Origin: DASQHW01 sp963837155
Lineage (GTDB): Bacteria; Actinomycetota; Acidimicrobiia; IMCC26256; PALSA-610
Length of the DNA: 64,000 nucleotides
Direction: 5' to 3'
Assembly (NCBI GenBank): GCA_963837155.1
Contig: CAWIMB010000002.1
Coordinates: 1,612,001-1,676,000, forward strand
The notes beneath the pieces are model-generated. The model was not told where the DNA came from. It made no database searches and saw only the letters and a list, made by a program, of their open reading frames with translations. How positions within the stretch are numbered: the stretch's first letter is position 1; the number at the start of each line of letters is the position of its first letter. A program made the position numbers and the translations under genes. Of the stretch, positions 62,380 through 64,000 are shown piece after piece.

Positions 62380-63060
62380 TCAGCGGAGGCGGATGATGCC
62401 GATGCGGACGGCGGCGAGCACGGCTTGGGTCCGGTCGCGGGCGTCGAGCTTCTCGTAGATCGAGGCCAGGTGGTTCTTCACGGTCTTGCCGCTGATGAAC
62501 AGCTGCTTGGCCACCTCGGTCGTGCTCAGGCCGTCGGCGATCAACTGGAGGACTTCCTCCTCGCGTGGCGTAAGCGGAGAGGTGCGGGTGTCGGGTGCCC
62601 GCAGCTCGGTGAGGATCGTGGAGGCCAGCTCCGGGCTGAGGGCCATGTCGCCGCCCGCCGCCTGGTGCACGGTCCGCACGACGTCCTGCATCGAGACGTC
62701 CTTGGTCAAGAAGCCGGTGGCGCCCGCCTCGATGGCTTCCCGTCGCTGTGATTCTTCGCCGTGCATGGTGAGCACGACGATCGGGAGCTCGGCGTGGGCG
62801 GCATGGATGCGTCGCGTCGCCTCGACGCCGTCGAGCACCGGCATCGAGACGTCCATCACGATGACGTCGGGCCGCATCTCGTTGGCGAGCCGCACCGCTT
62901 CGCTGCCGTCGCCGGCTTCGGCGACCACTTCCATCCCGGCGTCTTCGAGGGCGCGGCGCACGGCCTGGCGCAGCAACTGATGGTCGTCGACCAACAAGAC
63001 TCGGGTCCCTCTCCCATTGGTCCTGTCGGTGGACGAGCGTCCTTGTGCAGCCGTCGTCAT
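62380..63060 (-). CDS. NarL/FixJ-family response regulator
   Basis: A 226-residue regulator. Receiver: VLLVDDHQLLRQAVRRALED, phospho-Asp70 in IVMDVSMPVLDG, TKDVSMQDV. LuxR-type HTH: LTPREEEVLQLIADGLSTTE, VAKQLFISGKTVKNHLASIY, EKLDARDRTQAVLAAVRIG. GGGAGG is 6 nt before ATG 63060. Its kinase is encoded immediately upstream. The adjacent flp gene is a plausible target; inference. Confidence 0.93.
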   Translation of the reverse strand: MTTAAQGRSSTDRTNGRGTRVLLVDDHQLLRQAVRRALEDAGMEVVAEAGDGSEAVRLANEMRPDVIVMDVSMPVLDGVEATRRIHAAHAELPIVVLTMHGEESQRREAIEAGATGFLTKDVSMQDVVRTVHQAAGGDMALSPELASTILTELRAPDTRTSPLTPREEEVLQLIADGLSTTEVAKQLFISGKTVKNHLASIYEKLDARDRTQAVLAAVRIGIIRLR

Positions 63061-63123
63061 GTCCGCCTCCCGATCATTTGCTCGCCCGCATCTCGCCTCG
63101 CCCACTTCTCGCCCGCATTCGGC

Positions 63124-64000
63124 TTACGCCGACCGCTGGGCATGCCGGCGGGGCGCCGCCGTCTCGAGCTCGACGACCACACTCGTACCTCGGCCGACGC
63201 GACTCACGATCTGAAGCCGGGCGCCGATTGCCTCGGCCCGCTCCCGCATGCCGACGATCCCGTAGTGGTCCCCGGCGACCCCACCGGGGTCGAAGCCCTT
63301 GCCGTTGTCGGAGACCTCGAGCCGGGCGCCGCCGTGCTCGTCGACGTCCCAGCGCACGATGACCTGGGACGCACCCGAGTGCCGATCCACGTTCGTCAGA
63401 GCCTCCTGCACGATCCGCCACAGCTCCTGCTCCACCCGATACGGGAGGCGCCGCGAGGTATCAGGCGCCCAGTTGGTCGAGATCCCGGTGCGCTCCTCGA
63501 AGCGAGCCAGGAATTCGGCCGCCACCACGGTCAGCTCGTTGTCCTCGCTGACGTTGGCGCGCAACTGATAAATCGTCTCCCGGAGCTCCTGCATGATGTC
63601 TCGGACGACATCATGCAGATTGTCGATTTCGTCCCGCTTCTCGCCGGGCAGGTGCTGGAGCCGCTCGAGCTCGAAGGTCACGTAGGCGAGCGACTGGGCG
63701 ATGCGGTCGTGCAGCTCGCGGGCGATGCGGCCCCGCTCGGCCTCGGCCCCGAGGGTGTGCAGGCGCCCGAACCAGCGGGCATTGTCCAACGACAGCGCGA
63801 GCACGCTCGAGAGCGAGTCGAGCAGGTCCTGCTCGTCGGGTCCGTAGGCCTCGGCGGGCTCGTGCTCGATCGCGACCGCGCCGACGAGCGCGCCCCGGGC
63901 CCGAAGCGCTGTATAGAGGCCGCTGCGGCAGAGTGCGGCGAAGCCGTTCTGGTCGGGGTCGGCGATCCGGTCGCTCACGACCACCGGGCCGGTCGATGTC
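63124..64000 (-). CDS. Sensor histidine kinase, NarL-partner type (5' end outside window)
   Basis: The frame is open to the window edge, so the N-terminus is missing. The visible part is a GAF domain (GLYTALRARGALVGAVAIEH, LDSLSSVLALSLDNARWF), then HisKA_3 with the phospho-acceptor His in GRIARELHDRIAQSLAYVTF, and HATPase (VQEALTNVDRHSGASQVIVR, VSDNGKGFDPGGVAGDHYGI, GMRERAEAIGARLQI). Cytoplasmic in this part. It sits 63 nt before its response regulator. Confidence 0.9.
   Translation of the reverse strand, partial: TSTGPVVVSDRIADPDQNGFAALCRSGLYTALRARGALVGAVAIEHEPAEAYGPDEQDLLDSLSSVLALSLDNARWFGRLHTLGAEAERGRIARELHDRIAQSLAYVTFELERLQHLPGEKRDEIDNLHDVVRDIMQELRETIYQLRANVSEDNELTVVAAEFLARFEERTGISTNWAPDTSRRLPYRVEQELWRIVQEALTNVDRHSGASQVIVRWDVDEHGGARLEVSDNGKGFDPGGVAGDHYGIVGMRERAEAIGARLQIVSRVGRGTSVVVELETAAPRRHAQRSA

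Overview
The window is G+C-rich (about two thirds by eye) and reads as the chromosome of a free-living actinobacterium, most likely of class Acidimicrobiia. The signs are frequent GTG starts, GTGA/ATGA stop-start overlaps, an ANTAR-type PdtaR regulator, a DUF1501/DUF1800 pair fused to GYW...FGDA repeats, a type II FAS operon containing a carboxyltransferase gene, an actinobacterial kdp operon and a tad pilus locus. This class assignment is inference; no 16S gene is present.

Layout: 0-2.3 kb, a PhoP/PhoR-like two-component pair and a lipoprotein, all on the minus strand, with three tandem 11-nt repeats in front of the regulator. 2.3-5.4 kb, a secreted metzincin-type protease and a GH1 glycosidase. 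5.4-10.4 kb, a trp cluster trpC-trpB2-trpF-trpB1-trpA with two different tryptophan synthase beta chains. 10.5-12.3 kb, flagellar stator genes motA-motB. 12.3-13.5 kb, icd. 13.5-14.6 kb, a DUF559 gene bracketed by two look-alike 43-nt hairpins. 14.6-18.1 kb, the dTDP-rhamnose operon rmlABCD. 18.1-25.1 kb, a HIT-like/PIG-L pair, DUF1501/DUF1800, SMP-30 and an MFS carrier. 25.1-26.1 kb, a peroxiredoxin and a membrane-anchored protein. 26.3-35.0 kb, kdpFABC-kdpDE plus a small upstream membrane protein and a kinase-less KdpD-like sensor.

34.9-42.2 kb is a type II fatty acid synthase operon (fabD, a lysine-free biotinyl-like domain, fabH, fabG, acpP, fabF, carboxyltransferase, fabI) with fabZ divergent. 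42.2-48.4 kb holds tRNA-Leu, a DUF4173 membrane protein, secreted proteins, an acyl-CoA dehydrogenase, the coiled-coil/PdtaR pair and an internally deleted metallo-beta-lactamase-fold pseudogene. 48.4-53.4 kb holds polA, a methyltransferase and rpsA. 53.4-62.2 kb is a tad locus (cpaB, cpaE, cpaF, tadB, tadC, a multi-pass membrane protein) with a structured leader. Its flp pilin gene lies on the opposite strand beyond a 1.3-kb accessory patch that holds two inverted repeat elements, a broken tRNA 3' half and a HEAT-repeat gene. The window ends in a NarL-type response regulator and a sensor kinase that runs off the edge.

Many genes carry one-base indels. They cluster strongly at 8.6-13.2 kb across five core genes, which points to poor consensus rather than biological decay. 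A second recurring theme is a TANNNT hexamer 6-9 nt upstream of start codons that lack a Shine-Dalgarno sequence, suggesting many leaderless mRNAs.
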